Shown piece by piece: positions 1 through 11,811 of a stretch of 64,000 nucleotides of DNA. This DNA is from Athripsodes cinereus (taxonomy: Eukaryota; Arthropoda; Insecta; Trichoptera; Leptoceridae): NCBI GenBank assembly GCA_947579605.1, contig OX388313.1, forward strand, positions 28,585,214 to 28,649,213, given 5' to 3'. Numbering within the stretch: the stretch's first letter is position 1; each line of letters starts with the position of its first letter. Under the pieces are notes generated by a model that had not been told where the DNA came from, searched no databases, and worked only from the letters and a program-made list of their open reading frames with translations. The translations under genes and the position numbers were made by a program.

Positions 1-175
1 CCTTGGACAGCCACGTTTCCGAGTACTAGTCCTTTCAGCAAAGTATATTTTTTCAGTCACTCGGTTCTCATTCATTCTTTCCCCATGCCCAAACCATCTT
101 AACTTATTAATATACATCTTAGTTAATACACCAATTTTCATTCCACATTCCGTTTGTATAGTAATTAATTTAAAT
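1..175 (-). pseudogene. Family-A non-LTR RT C-terminal relic
   Basis: Read on the minus strand this encodes a degraded stretch resembling MYINKLRWFGHGERMNE followed by an AERTSTRKRGCPR-like segment. That is the region after the reverse transcriptase domain in the LINE family called family A here. The same segment recurs at 16580-17075, 27930-28070, 33640-34290 and 38170-38696. No intact frame remains and the piece runs off the window edge. Seen: cross-copy similarity. Inferred: LINE origin; the clade is not resolved. Confidence 0.6.
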
Positions 176-740
176 AACCTATTAAAAAAAATATTTGTAT
201 TAGATATATTATTTAACTTGGTTATAGACTAACAACATTCTCAACAAAATTTAATAGAGCGGGTGCCGGGGTATACCTCCCAATTCGTGCCCCCCCATCA
301 TCCGAAACACCACATTCGGCGAAGGGGGGAGGGGGAGGTACACACCAAGCACCACCAGAGCCCCCTTCCTACTCACCATACAAACCCCCTCCCCACGGTT
401 ACCATGGCGACGGTTCAAATGACGTATCGATCCCACGTGAGTACTTTTCACTCTGGTTCTCTTTATCGCACCCTGCGACAGTATAGAGGAGTGCACTAAA
501 CCTTAGGAATATCGTCATCTCGATTATCGCATAACTTGTGTTATATATTAAGTCTTGAATTCGATTTCCGGTTTCAAATATTCTAAAGTTTGGTTTAAGG
601 ATAAATAAAATAGAAATTGACGTTTTTAAAAAACTCAAATACAACGCAACCTTCACAGTAAGTTATATGGTTGTATCATGATGGTGAAGAAGATCAGCAT
701 CATATTCGTATTTTTAAACCACTGTAGATGAATCATTCCA
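176..740. other. Intergenic, with a C/G-run block
   Basis: AT-rich DNA with no recognisable gene. Positions 258-400 are different: runs of C (about 290-296) and G (about 325-340) and many CACC/CCCC words. Short frames on both strands here are products of this low-complexity composition and have no recognisable domain. Confidence 0.5.
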
Positions 741-754
741 ATCAATTTAAATCC

Positions 755-860
755 GAAAATGCAAAAATATTATTCACTCTGAGAATCGAACCCACAACCT
801 GAGACTTGGAATGTAAAAGACCAGACTGGGCATTGACCAGGGCATTAAATTCAAAGGGAT
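755..860 (-). repeat. Possible tRNA-derived SINE head
   Basis: The reverse complement has a B-box-like word (GGGTTCGATTCTC, about 783-796) preceded by a tRNA-like run with CTGGTCAATGCCC. This resembles the pol III promoter half of a SINE or a decayed tRNA. It is unlike the two clearer SINE families here and no full cloverleaf can be drawn, so it is weakly supported. Confidence 0.35.
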
Positions 861-1344
861 GCAGAATTTTCAAATAACCTATGTGATTTAGAAAACTTAA
901 CTGAAAAGGTAGCCGACCAATCATAGTCTGGCAAATTTGTAAAATCTTTCCTCCAGTTCCATTAACCGGCAAATTGATATTCTTATATTCCAAGAAACAT
1001 TTAATAAGCCAAAAATCTAGATTTTGTAAAATTTCTAGTTGTTGTTGGCCAATGGAACTGCGTGGTCGAATTTTTTCTTAACAAAACCGAGGATGTCGTA
1101 AAATATTTAAATATTTTTACCCTCCATATCAAATCGAAAGCCTTGAGGAAAGGTGGGTAGAAGTAATGAGTGCAATTGAAATTTTTAAAACTAGACTTAA
1201 ATTAGTCATTATGGTATGTTTATAATACAGTATAAGTGTTAAAACGGGTGCAAGTAGACCATTAGCCCAGGGCGTGTTTCACTCTAACTCGGATCCTGGC
1301 TTTAGCACTAGTCTAAACTTTTTTGTTTTGTTTTAATAAGACGT
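861..1344. other. Intergenic, nothing recognised
   Basis: Unique-looking AT-rich sequence. No frame with recognisable protein similarity and no clear terminal repeats. Confidence 0.5.
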
Positions 1345-1492
1345 GATTAGATGGAAGAAATCACTAATAGGTATTATGATAATCTCGCCATGGCATATCA
1401 TCACATTTTTTATTAAAAATTGATTTGTTGATTTTATTAAATAAATAATGATGTGCTAAAAGAATAAAATAATAAATAAACTCATAATTACG
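1345..1492 (+). repeat. Repeat X (LINE-type 3' end)
   Basis: Begins TTAGATGGAAGAAATCAC, passes a GATAATCTCGCCAT word and ends in an A/AATAAATAA-rich tail. Other copies are at 7065-7215 and 48815-49370. The layout resembles 3' ends of non-LTR elements common in insects; the parent element is not in the window. Confidence 0.6.
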
Positions 1493-1549
1493 CCATTCTT
1501 ATAATCTCACTTATCGTGGATTATCACGGTTTGACTGTACTACTTTACA

Positions 1550-1690
1550 GGAGGCTCCGCAGAGCGCATGGTGCACTGGGCCCGTACGGGGATACCTACA
1601 CTACATCCCACGATGATGTTAGGAGGTGGGGGGCTGCATTGCTAGGGGGGTAGACAGCCGGGAGGGGGGGGGCAGGGGGTGATTGATTAG
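1550..1690 (+). other. G-run-rich block
   Basis: A locally GC-rich island in AT-rich DNA. It holds several runs of five or more G (about 1628-1678) close together on the plus strand and so could form G-quadruplexes. It encodes no recognisable protein. Confidence 0.5.
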
Positions 1691-2690
1691 ATATTATTAT
1701 TACTATTATTACTATTACTAGATATCACTGGTATGGGATTAAGCTCTGTCGATCTTATCTATAATGATTATGTATTATTATTATTAATTTGAATTAAACT
1801 TTTTCAATTACCTAATCCTTTTGTAACGATCTTCTTATGATATTGTAATTTTTTTCCATTTTTATAAACATTTTATACTTAACAATTTATAGCGAGGGTT
1901 TTGAAATTGGTGCAATATGAGGCGATTTGTGGCAGGACGGTTAAGTTTCTGATTTTCAATTGGGTAATCTTCGGTTTGAATACTGTCTATGCCAACATGC
2001 TAAGGTAAATCTTCAGTTCGAGCCCGACCTATCACTACATCTTCACGACACACACTGCTTAATGTCGCGGTTTTGGAAATGTATTAGAGTTTGTTATAAA
2101 CCTACATCAATTTGTAAAAAATAAATTAATTGAAGAAACGAAATTTAAGGAAAAAGACAATAGTAATGGTAATTCAGCAAGTATAATTTAATATCCTTGT
2201 ATAGTACATATATAAGCTTTGTTACATATTACTTTTTAACGAATACTTAATTGACAACATATTTTAAATAAGATTTTTTTTTTAATTGGTCTTTATATTT
2301 ATTTATTTATCTATTCACGGCCTGGGCCTTTTAAAATTTTAAAATAAAACAAAATATCTAGCAATTCCACGTGTGTCTTTATTAATTCGCGAACTAGCTT
2401 TCGAAACCTTCCGCTCTTATCGTCAGACAATACATACTTGACCTGACAAATTAAAAACTATTCAGATTGGAATTCAAATAAATTCTAAGTTTTTTATTTT
2501 GACTTTTCGTTAGATAAATAATTTAATGATTTGAAATATATCACAAACGTGCTTTCTTTTCCTGTTTTCGTTTGATCACTCTTCAAATTTTAATAGGCGA
2601 AAATCATCCTTATTTACATAGTACATAGATGCATACTGCGAAAAAAATGATAAAATTGAGATAAGGTGAACGCATCAAAATTAAAAAAAA
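1691..2690. other. Intergenic, AT-rich
   Basis: No gene seen. ATT/ATTATT microsatellite at about 1692-1715. A short TTTA-tail fragment at 2296-2345 (TATTTATTTATTTAT, then a CGGCCTGGGCC-like core) resembles the repeat T copies at 14043 and 48497. Confidence 0.5.
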
Positions 2691-2692
2691 AA

Positions 2693-2945
2693 ATCCCGTG
2701 GAGCACCCGGTAAAGAATTGGTCTCCCACTCTTCTGCGTAAGTTTTCGAGTGTCCTGTAAAAGGCAGATGTTCGAAAAAATAAGACATTTTACTTCTTAA
2801 ATTCGGGGATGAGGTTTGCCACCCATCCTGAATGTCTTGATTTTATATTGGCACGAAGAGGACAGTTTGCATGTTTCTTACATGTAGCTGATCTGCTGGC
2901 TACCCCACTTGTGGGATATGCCAGCGCCAGACTAACCTCAACATA
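2693..2945 (+). repeat. GTA repeat, near full length
   Basis: One of the two clearest copies of the commonest repeat here. It starts CCGTGGAGCACCCGGTAAAG, continues through CTCCCACTC, TTTTCGAGTGTCCTGTAA and ATGAGGTTTGCCACCCATCCTG, and ends CCACTTGTGGGATATGCC. The opposite-strand copy at 47876-48135 matches it almost throughout. The second half is an open frame (consensus includes LLATPLVGYA). Confidence 0.85.
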
Positions 2946-3615
2946 ACCTACAAATCAGTTAAACGTAAAAAATTAGTACTTGTGACATGTCAAACGCGTA
3001 GGAATTTTTTTTGTGGTTAAAAAATCCACAAATATCTTATTCTCCAGGTAAAATACTACATATCTACATGAAAATAGTTCGAAATAATCGACGTTCAGAT
3101 ACGTTACATACATAATCTGAAGAAATCCAAAAAAAAATCCTACAGAGGGCGAGTTTGTCTTTATTACGTTATTTTCCAATTAACCCGAAAGGTTAATTCT
3201 AATCAGATAAGAAAATAGTTAAATTATATTTTGTTTGTATTTTAATAAAACTCTCATTATAATTCACTTATCTTGCGAGAGATAGTATATAAGAATTTAT
3301 TATTAATTTTGATTACATATTATATAAGAATATAATAGTATTTACCTTAAAGAATAATAATAATATAAGAATATCTCGGTACTACCGCCGACCGCGGACC
3401 AACTTCCCACACCCCTGAACCGCGTAGAAAAACCACCCATTTGTGTTTAAACCGCTGGAAGATTGCCACAAATATTTTGGTTAAGTTTAGTTTCGGAAAG
3501 AAGTTGTTCAAAATGTTAAGCTTAGGTATACTAAAGAAATATGAAAGCTTTTGTCTGGCTTCTTTCTGTAAATAATTATCACATTAATAATATTAATATG
3601 GATAATTCAAATATT
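2946..3615. other. Intergenic, AT-rich
   Basis: No gene, RNA or terminal repeat recognised. The small minus-strand frame at 2973-3179 has no family resemblance. Confidence 0.5.
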
Positions 3616-3617
3616 TT

Positions 3618-4006
3618 ATTCCCTGGAGACGCCGGTACAGAATGGGTCCCTCACCCTTTTCTGACTGTTTTCGAGTCTCCTGTAAGAGGAAGGTATTCGT
3701 AAAACATCACGTTTTAGACATTCAATTTGTCTGTGTTTAGGTAGTAGAATTTTATGTTTTTTTTTATCTTATAAGGACATTATGCACTTATAAAACTAAG
3801 ACATTTTTCTCAACAAAAAAAAGCACACACTAGTAAAAAAAAAAATTCTTCACGTTTAAGACATCTAATTCAGTTCAGCGATGAGGTATGTCCCCTATCC
3901 TGGATGTCTTAACTTTCATTAGCACGAAAAGGACAACTTACATGTTTTTTACATGCAGTTGGTCTGCTGGCTACCCACGTGTTGAATAGCCGTGATGGTA
4001 TGAATG
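3618..4006 (+). repeat. GTA repeat split by an insertion
   Basis: Left part 3618-3725 (CCCTGGAGACGCCGGTACAG to TTTTAGACATTCAATT) and right part about 3845-4006 (TTCACGTTTAAGACATCTAATTC onward) are one GTA repeat. Between them is about 120 bp that begins GTGTTTAGGTAGTAGAATTTT and contains ATCTTATAAGGACATT, matching the foldback elements at 10121 and 20262. The TTCACGTTT...GACAT word is repeated on both sides, as expected for a target duplication. Confidence 0.65.
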
Positions 4007-4430
4007 TACAATTTAAATATCTTGATTTTTTCGAACATTTGTATTTTACAGTAGGATACTAAAAACTTGCAAAAGAAAGAGAGAGACATATTTTATTTTA
4101 TTTTTATTTTATTTTATTTATTCTTAAGGGACACAAACAGTTTAACCAAACAAATATAAACAATCATATTTCTTCATCAAACAAACCAATCAAGGTCCCG
4201 CAAATTACAGAAGCGTATGACGAACACGTTGCTAGTAAACAGTAACAAAACATTCTTTACCCTACTTAAATGAAAAAAGAAAAAAACAAGACAAAAACCA
4301 TGAAAATAAATAGTTAAAAAATTCACTTCGATAGAATTTATATTAATTAAAAATTATAATAATTAAAATAGTTTAAATTAAGAATTGATCGAATCTCTGT
4401 TTTTCAAATTCAATTTGCGAATACAAAGCA
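4007..4430. other. Intergenic, AT-rich
   Basis: TTTTA-type low complexity at 4090-4122; otherwise nothing recognised. Confidence 0.5.
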
Positions 4431-4432
4431 AA

Positions 4433-4532
4433 AGCACAGTTCAGCGATGAGACGCCACCTATCCTGAATTTCTTTTACGCGTAGCGTAAGACTCGCATGT
4501 TTATTTGCTGGCTACTCCATTTGGTAGGAATA
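4433..4532 (+). repeat. GTA repeat fragment
   Basis: Contains GTTCAGCGATGAGACGCCACC, then CATGTTTATTTGCTGGCTACTCC: the central and 3' segments of the GTA repeat with internal deletions. Confidence 0.65.
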
Positions 4533-4647
4533 AATAGATAGACCTTTTTTACCAGAGACAATCTGAAAAAATATTAAACATTTATTGTTTGAGTTGACGT
4601 TTATTTCCGCCTCCGGTGTGGACAAGATTTGTTAAGTGTAGAATTTC

Positions 4648-4682
4648 GGATAAATGGAAGTCCTCAGACTTCTGCGCTATCC
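4648..4682 (+). other. 35-nt stem-loop, copy 1
   Basis: Outer stem GGATA/TATCC and inner stem GGAAGTC/GACTTCT around a short loop. A second 35-nt copy at 13026-13060 has the same pairing with one compensatory exchange (inner-stem G-C there, A-T here) and one wobble. The second copy lies just after a LINE ORF end, so a LINE 3'UTR structure is likely. Confidence 0.55.
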
Positions 4683-4825
4683 GGGTGGTCGGTGGGTCCT
4701 TCAATTTATATGACGTTTATTTTGTAAAACTAAATATTAATTTATATAAACAAAGTTTAGTTCATAGATTTTTATATATACATAATACCTAGATGGAGTA
4801 CTCGTATCTATTTTCATTGTAATAA

Positions 4826-5052
4826 AGTGAGGCACCATTTTTCGGCACTTTTGACAGATCGGTTGGCGAAAATAAGTGTGGTAAATCGCTTAAAACGTCG
4901 ACTAGAACTTCAAAAAATGTCCAATTTAGTTTTTATAAATGTAAAAATGATATATTTTTATAAAAATGCGAGAAATACTTCATAAAATGTAGGAAACACC
5001 ACACGCTTTCGCCAACCGTTCTGTCAAAAATTCATAGATTTTTTGCCTCACT
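4826..5052. mobile_element. Short TIR element (MITE), ~225 bp
   Basis: Ends are inverted repeats: left AAAGTGAGGCA...TTTTGACAG..CGGTTGGCGAAA, and the reverse complement of the right end gives the same words in order. Similarity continues about 55 bp inward with an indel. The flanks share TGTAA, a possible target duplication. No coding capacity. Confidence 0.7.
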
Positions 5053-5660
5053 TTTGTAAATGAGTCAGGGTTCTAGGTTTGGTATGGAATTCTGTGGTTT
5101 AGTTTGACAATGACTTTGTAAGTCGAAACAAGGTATGTAACTTTTATTAATAAAAACGGTAATACTTTAGTTTGTCTGTTTAAATTAATTATTGAAACAT
5201 TTCTATTTAATTCGGTGAATACATTGCGGTATACCGTATCTTTTCCTTTGTGGTTCTGATGTGGGTGTGTGTGGGAGAGAGTATCTACCTCTGTACCCTT
5301 CCTCCTCATATCTCCTCCCTACTCCTTCTTCTACCCGCGAATATTATTTCCAACAGCCAATCAGAACGTTTTGACTGTTATTAATAATAATAATAATACT
5401 ATGTACCTATGCATGTTTTAATAAAACAATATTATGCAACTTTTTTTACTTTTTTAAATATTTATTATTTTCGCTGTGCAACAAATTATTGATGGTTGCG
5501 AATCGATTGAAATGATTATTAATTAACATATTTCTAAAAAAAACCTAAGAATTCATTTTTTTTCACTAGGTCTGCATGCACTCCTGAAAACAAATTTAGA
5601 TTATTATTATGATATTTTTAATAAATCTAAAAACACTGATAATTTTAATAGCAGCACATT
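5053..5660. other. Intergenic
   Basis: AAT/ATA trinucleotide repeat at about 5380-5398. No gene recognised. Confidence 0.5.
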
Positions 5661-5664
5661 TATT

Positions 5665-5905
5665 ATTTTTTCTCCTTCTTCTTCTAAGTCGGTCCCTCAA
5701 TGCTGAGATTCGTGACCACCATGACCCCAACCAAGCGACAAGCTCCTCCACCGTGCCCTGTCCTCCGCCTGCCTAAACGCCTCACACATAGTACCCCCTG
5801 CAGCATCTCTCACATGATCTGACCATCTTGTCGGTATTCGGCCTCTGCTTCTTCTTTCTTCGACTCCATCAGACAAAATATTTTTTTCCAGATTGTCTGT
5901 ATTGT
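5665..5905 (-). pseudogene. LINE RT C-terminal stub
   Basis: The minus strand encodes GVEERRSRGRIPTRWSDH, then EAFRQAEDRARWR and a stop, then a GAA-rich tail (CTTCTTCTTCT on the plus strand at about 5669-5682). The pattern 'RGRP.. W.D .. A.DR..WR' is the extreme C-terminus of many insect non-LTR polymerases. Only the last ~70 residues remain, as in a 5'-truncated insertion. A related stub is at 32598-32800 on the plus strand. Confidence 0.7.
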
Positions 5906-7060
5906 ATTTATTTATTGTATTTATCGTGTCGAAAAGCCCAGAAAAACCAATCAAACTGATCTCCAGTACTGTGCAAAAGGCACAACACTTAGAGATGTTT
6001 AAAAAATATCCTCCATATAGTACATGTTAAAGGGCACAACGGACACTCTAACAAGTGTGGCATGGTCTGTGCTGCACCATAATCACACGGTCCAGATTCA
6101 TCCTGTAGGAAACCCCATCGTTCTCTATTCTCGTGGCAACTTCCTATACCAGATCTCAGATGATTTAGGGTTTTCCATGTCCTATAGTCTAGTTCACCTT
6201 CTGCAGCAAGGTTTTCTATTACATCGCCGTATTTAATAATATCACTTTTCTAAAGGGTGCGTTACAAAATCTAGAATCAAATCCACGTCCATTATTCAAA
6301 ATACATTATGTTAATCAAAAAATTGTCGTCTGAAAGAAGAAAATAACACAATACACAAGCGTGCTGCAAACATTTAGTCGAAAGTTAATCTATGTAAGTT
6401 ACAGTAATGTCAAAATATAAAATTTAATTTTCATGATCCCTTATCACCCGTAAACGAGTGGATAGCTTTGAAATATAGAATTGAATAGGTAGATTTTAAT
6501 GATATTTTTATTTGTATTTGAATTGAATTAGAAAAAAGTAAAACAATTCAAATATTACGTACCTATATATTATGATACAAGTATAAAAAATATAATGTAG
6601 CGATGTTACACCCCCTCTCTCATAAAATACACGTTTCCACACCCCACCCCTACCGCCGTCTACTTGTTGTATTAATTTTTAAATTTCCACTTTATTTCAA
6701 TCTCTGGCAACATTTAATATTCCCATCCGGTAAAATGCTTTCTATCCCACACAAACATATATTATATATACACACACACACGCACACATATTTTATATTC
6801 TACACCTGTTCACAAATATAAATAAAATATTTTAAAATGTAAACAGAGGAAAACTTCAATCTGGGAAATACTTTGAATTTATATGAAAAAAAAATTTACT
6901 TATATAAAACATTCGGGTTGGGTGAAATGCATCATTGACCGACAGAAGATGTCACATACATCTTGAATTCATCATTTCATAAATGTTTTATAGCACGGCG
7001 AGGACAACTGATTTGTTTTATATCATGCTCCAACACGAAAATTAACAGGTAACAGCGGTA
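5906..7060. other. Intergenic
   Basis: No gene recognised. A CA microsatellite occupies about 6769-6788. Frames at 6024-6236 and 6603-6821 have no recognisable motif. Confidence 0.5.
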
Positions 7061-7064
7061 CCCG

Positions 7065-7215
7065 AAAAATGGTTAGATGTAAGAAATCACTATAAAGTGA
7101 CAATCTCGCCATTGCATAATATATCACATTTTTTTCTTATGTAAACTAATTTGTTGATTTTGTTATGTGAATGATGATGTCCAAGAAGAAAAAATAAATA
7201 AGATAGAGTCTATAT
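7065..7215 (+). repeat. Repeat X copy
   Basis: Aligns to 1345-1492: TTAGATGTAAGAAATCAC, GACAATCTCGCCATTGCATA, TTGTTGATTTTGTTA and an AAATAAATAA end. Confidence 0.6.
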
Positions 7216-7403
7216 CTTCAGACATTTCTTGAAGTCGCCATGACGTCAAAAGTCATTTCTTAACATGCTTTTAATTTATTAACTATAAGCATATACCAAC
7301 ACATACGAATTGTCTTTAATACAGAAACTAAGATTTTGTATATTACGAAAGATTTTTGTTCTCAACCATAGATTTTTATCTTCGTGAAACAATAAAAAAA
7401 ATT

Positions 7404-7584
7404 TTGATAATAAACAATATGAATATAATTAAAAAACACTATTACTTTCACAAATTATATAAAGAGTTATAAGTACTTTTCGGACATCCGTCCATCATCA
7501 TTAACAACTTAGAACTTATAACTCTTTATATAATTTGTGAAAGTAATAGTGTTTTTTAATTATATTCATATTGTTTATTATCAA
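7404..7584. mobile_element. Foldback element, 71-bp perfect arms
   Basis: Positions 7404-7474 and 7514-7584 are reverse complements over 71 bp with no mismatch found by eye, separated by 39 bp (7475-7513). Transcribed, this forms a long hairpin. No ORF. A MITE or a very recent inverted duplication explains it. Confidence 0.85.
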
Positions 7585-8260
7585 TAAATCAATATGAACT
7601 TCCACAGTGTTTGCTCTTCAAAAGTAGAAAAGTTAATAAAAAAATCTATAAACAAGTGATTATTTTTTAATTTTAGAAGAAATATTGCTAAAGGAGATGA
7701 ATTCTCAAAACAAGAAAACAATCTTCACCGAAGAAATAAAAATTCCCGTTCACTGATTTTCTCTATTCAAGGAAATATTTTTAACTCAAAACGACAATAT
7801 TCTGTTGAAATGTTTGAGATAATTAAAATGTCTGGATTGAGAGAATAAAATTCACTTGTTTTTTTTTGGGGCAGAATGAATAATCATAAAAAAAAATTAA
7901 CTTTAAAATAAAATCAGATTTTCAATAGTAATGCCTACCAATGTAATTCAGAAAAAATAATATATTCAGGATATAGAATAAATAATAAAAAGGGAAAGGG
8001 GAGAAATGGAAGATATAAAAAGTAGCAATATGAGATATGAAAACCATTTTCATAAATTGCCATCTTATTTCATTTAAAACTGTAACCAAAATGTTTCTAA
8101 ATTATATTATATTTTTTTTCGTTTTTTCTTGTTATATTATTTTATTCTAACCAAATTTAATAATAACCTGAAGAAGAATTATTATTCGATCCGAGAAAAG
8201 AATATACATATAGAGTCTTGGGAAAGACTGGGTCTCGCATGGAAATTAGAGTCAAAGTAT
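7585..8260. other. Intergenic, AT-rich
   Basis: Nothing recognised beyond homopolymer-rich DNA. Confidence 0.45.
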
Positions 8261-8262
8261 AT

Positions 8263-8535
8263 TTTTGTATACCATCTCGCCATCTCCCAAGTGTGAGGTA
8301 GCCAGCGGTTTGTCTTCATCAGTCTTCAGCCTTCTTTCTTGTATCCAGCAAAAGACACAAAAACTTCGTCTTGGGCCTCGTCAATGGACAGAACTCTATT
8401 CCAGTACAGACTTGCTTCTTAAATTCAAGTCGTATATAAAAAAAGTCATCCGCTCCGTGCCACAAAAACCAAGACATTCAGGATGATGGGCATAACTCAT
8501 AGCTGAATTTAAGAATGTTAAATGTCTTCTATCTG
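8263..8535 (-). repeat. GTA repeat, diverged
   Basis: Reverse-orientation copy: ATACCATCTCGCCATCTCCCAAGTG, GGTAGCCAGC, then AGACATTCAGGATGATGGGC and ATGTTAAATGTCTTCT. About 90 bp of unrelated sequence (8320-8430) interrupts it. The plus-strand frame 8265-8486 is incidental. Confidence 0.6.
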
Positions 8536-8985
8536 ATGTTGTTTAATGTTTGTATTAAACTTTCATTTCTTTTTGCAAAAAAATAATATAGTAAGGTCAA
8601 ACTTTTTGTCAGTATTTTTCAAAAATATAGGACTTTTCAGTGGCGGAACTATTTTTTTATATTGGACATGCCATTTTGCGATTAATATCCAGGTACTATA
8701 TAATATTAACAAAATGTAAGAAGCTAAATAATAAGATATTAAAATAAAATAAACAAAAATAATAGCTGGCCAAAAAGTGCAAAATTGTTCTTGAATTTCA
8801 ATAATTTTGATTTGGATTCATAAAAAACTCCAATTCATAAAAAAACATGACCGAAGACCACAACCTACCTACATAGTAAGATACGAGAAAATATTCAACC
8901 AACATGCATTAATTTACACTCATCATTAGATAATGCGACGAATTTCGTAGGGTCTAAATTTGTACCAACACAGTTTCATACATTT
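8536..8985. other. Intergenic
   Basis: No recognisable features. Confidence 0.45.
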
Positions 8986-8987
8986 AG

Positions 8988-9672
8988 GGCCAATTCTGAA
9001 TCTTAATGAACTAACTAACTAAAAAGTTGATTAATATTAGTTATTATGTAATATTCAGCATTAGTTATGAACTATAAACTCGAGAACCACCAAGTGCAAA
9101 CGGTAAAATCTATGGGACAAACTAATATTATTCAGTGATGCCGCAATACAAAATGTTTTTCACGTTCCGATTTACACTTCTGGCAACAATTTAATAGTTG
9201 CGCGCGTGAAAATTGTGAAATGTCAGATTTGCCGATATATTTTGGCGTTCGTATTTGCGTCGGTGGTGGTGTAATTTTACAATTTATACATGCTAATAGT
9301 TGCGAGGGCCCTAAAAATATAAATTTTTACTTTTAATTGAAAAAAACAACTTAACACTTCGAAAATATAGCAATATTCTGCGGTAAAATGACAGCAACTA
9401 ATAATATTCGCACATTAAAGGTCGCGAATAAAATTCTGCCAAATCCAACTTATTTTAGTCGTCGGCTGTCAACTAAAATTTCATTCTGAATACGAAATCC
9501 ATAGATTCTCGAAATTTATAGTTGTACTAAGGTGTCAAAATGAACTAATGAACTAAATTAGTACGGAAAACTGTGAATACGAATTAGAACTAATTATCAT
9601 GACTCAACTATCTCCTCACACATAGTTGACTTAGTTAGTTCAACTAAACTATTTTATGATTCAGAATTGGCC
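8988..9672. mobile_element. TIR element (~685 bp)
   Basis: Left end GGCCAATTCTGAATC and right end GATTCAGAATTGGCC are exact 15-bp inverted repeats. The subterminal TTAGTTAGTT/AACTAACTAA blocks are also inverted. Internal DNA is non-coding, so this is a non-autonomous DNA transposon; the superfamily is unclear because no clean target duplication is visible. Confidence 0.75.
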
Positions 9673-10120
9673 ATATTGGTATATTATATTATTAATATCA
9701 CTAAGTATCCTTTTATTTAGCATGACAGAGAAAACAAACAATGCTATATAAGTTGCAATAAGAGAGAAAAGAGATAAAAATAGTTTTAGGGGTCATCAGA
9801 ATTTTTCTTCACTAAAGATTGAATTGAAGTTTGAAACAGGTACACTTGGCAGCAAATTCAAATCAATTTTAATTTACCTTAAGGATAAGTTTCTTTATGC
9901 TAGTGATTGAAATGTACTTTACAATCATGCGTTTGACGGCAAGTTGGAATCAATTTTCATTTGCTTGTAGGTTTTTAATTTGTTTTTCTTTCGTAAATAA
10001 GGTTTAATTAATTTAAGCTGGTTGAAAGTGATCAAACCCTTGCGATTAACTCGTCCTCTGTATATTAATTGCATTTAACTCGATTGCATTTCTCTATAAA
10101 ATTGTATATATTGTTTTCAC
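9673..10120. other. Intergenic
   Basis: No gene or repeat boundary recognised. Confidence 0.45.
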
Positions 10121-10268
10121 TGTGTCGGTGTTTAGGTAGTAGAATTCCATATCGAAATAAATAAAACAAGTGTTTTATTCTACTATTGTTTTATTCTGTG
10201 AGAGAGACGTCTTTCGTCTTATAAGGACATTGTCAATCTTATAATATTTCGTCTTATAAGGACATTGT
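10121..10268. mobile_element. Foldback element, partial copy
   Basis: Shares CACTGTGTCGGTGTTTAGG, GTAGAATTCCATATCGAAA and GAGAGACGTCTTTCGTCTTA with the complete palindrome at 20262-20460. Here the second arm is reduced to TTTCGTCTTATAAGGACATTG. Confidence 0.7.
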
Positions 10269-10964
10269 ATGTATTGTGATCACTTCTTGTCATGTTTTTG
10301 CGTTGGTGTTGCTGCCCCACTAGGTACAATGCACCTGTATTGGGGAATGTACTTTTGTACGTTTGAATGTACTTTTTGTGTCTGTCGTGTATTTTCTATA
10401 TAATTTCTACATGTAAAAGTCTCATAGTGTAATAGATATAAAAATAAAACAATAAAATAAAAATATTAGAAAAGTGGTCTGCGTCTTCAGGCATGCAGTA
10501 CTTTTTTGCGTGAGTGAGAATCACGACACTGTGCTCTATACACACAAACTTAATTTAACGTGACTTCATTAGATACCTGAAAGAAGAAATAATATTAAAA
10601 AACTGAAAAAAAGAAGAGAAAAAAGGTTTCACGTACATTATATTATAATATATTATTAAGATACTCCTACTAAGATTCCTTATTATAAACTTCCAAATTG
10701 GATACAAAATTCATTTTTTATTCTTGCAAATCTGATAAATTCTCTAGGGGACACACTTTTGACTTGATTAAAGAAAAAAAACTTTATTTTTCAGTAGTTT
10801 ATGAACCCGGCTTTGCCCCGATGGATAATCTTCTAATTGTGTATAATAGACTCACTCTAATAACATGATCTATCTCTTCAGCATACTAGTTCCACTATTT
10901 TATGATTTAAAAAATACAATTAGGTACTGAGTTAATTACTTAATGCTTTTTGCAGGCGTATAAA
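10269..10964. other. Intergenic
   Basis: Nothing recognised; A-rich runs. Confidence 0.45.
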
Positions 10965-11182
10965 TCTAATATATAAAAGGAACTCGTGTGTGTTACAACA
11001 CTTATAACTCAAGAATGGCTGTACCGATTTGAATGATCTCTGATTTGTTGGATTCTTCTCCGCCCGGAATAAACTATAGGCTATTAAAACATCTTACAAA
11101 TTCACAGTAAGTAAAAATACAAAGAAAATTATTTAGGCCATACATTTTTAATTTCAAAAATAAAAACAATTTGGAGAGTTAT

Positions 11183-11494
11183 GGCGCTTTAAGCGCTCCG
11201 ACGTCGCCTGTTGCATTGCGCTAAAATAATCCTTATGTTTTGCTGTATTAAGAATCAAATTACTATAATCAATATGAAAATGGTGTGTCAAACTGATGAA
11301 TTAATATTTTTTTACTATAATCTGTCACATAAATGTGGACGTGCACAGATTATATTTGAAATTGTATTTTATTATTGCAGATGGAAAACTATTATTGAAC
11401 CAAAAATTGTGCTATTAAAGATGAAAATAAGAATGTGTTCATTTAGTTCTGTTGAAGATTGTGTTGTGAAATTTGTAGGCAGAGAAGAAAAATT
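11183..11494 (+). other. Extra segment inside Helitron copy 1
   Basis: Present in copy 1, absent from copy 2, and bounded by near-identical ~64-bp direct repeats. It overlaps an open frame (11211-11573, 120 codons) whose product is lysine- and aromatic-rich with no recognised domain. It may be a captured host fragment or an internal duplication partner; no captured gene can be named. Confidence 0.4.
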
Positions 11495-11811
11495 ACGAAG
11501 AAAATTATTTACGCTATACATTTTTAATTTCAATAAAAATGCAATATGGAGAATTATACAAAATCAACGATGAAGTTTTTTTCACAGATTGGCCTATTTA
11601 CAGAATATTTTTTGTATATATTTTCAAATTAGAATCGTTATCCACACAATTCAATAACTGTGGTTCTGATATTTCAATTTTGGAAAAATCATGGAAAGAA
11701 TTTTTATAAATTTTAAATAAATAGGTTTAAACCTACATAATTATGTATATTACGTACAGCAGATAATTTATAAACAAATCTGAGTTAAGTTAATTATCCA
11801 ATATAAATTGT

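Noticed and set aside
251..499. Two overlapping opposed frames of about 80 codons
   Set aside because: They fall in a C/G-run low-complexity block; no domain, splice or codon signal.
11211..11573. 120-codon plus-strand frame as a gene
   Set aside because: It spans a Helitron interior and part of a repeated Helitron segment; biased composition and no recognised domain.
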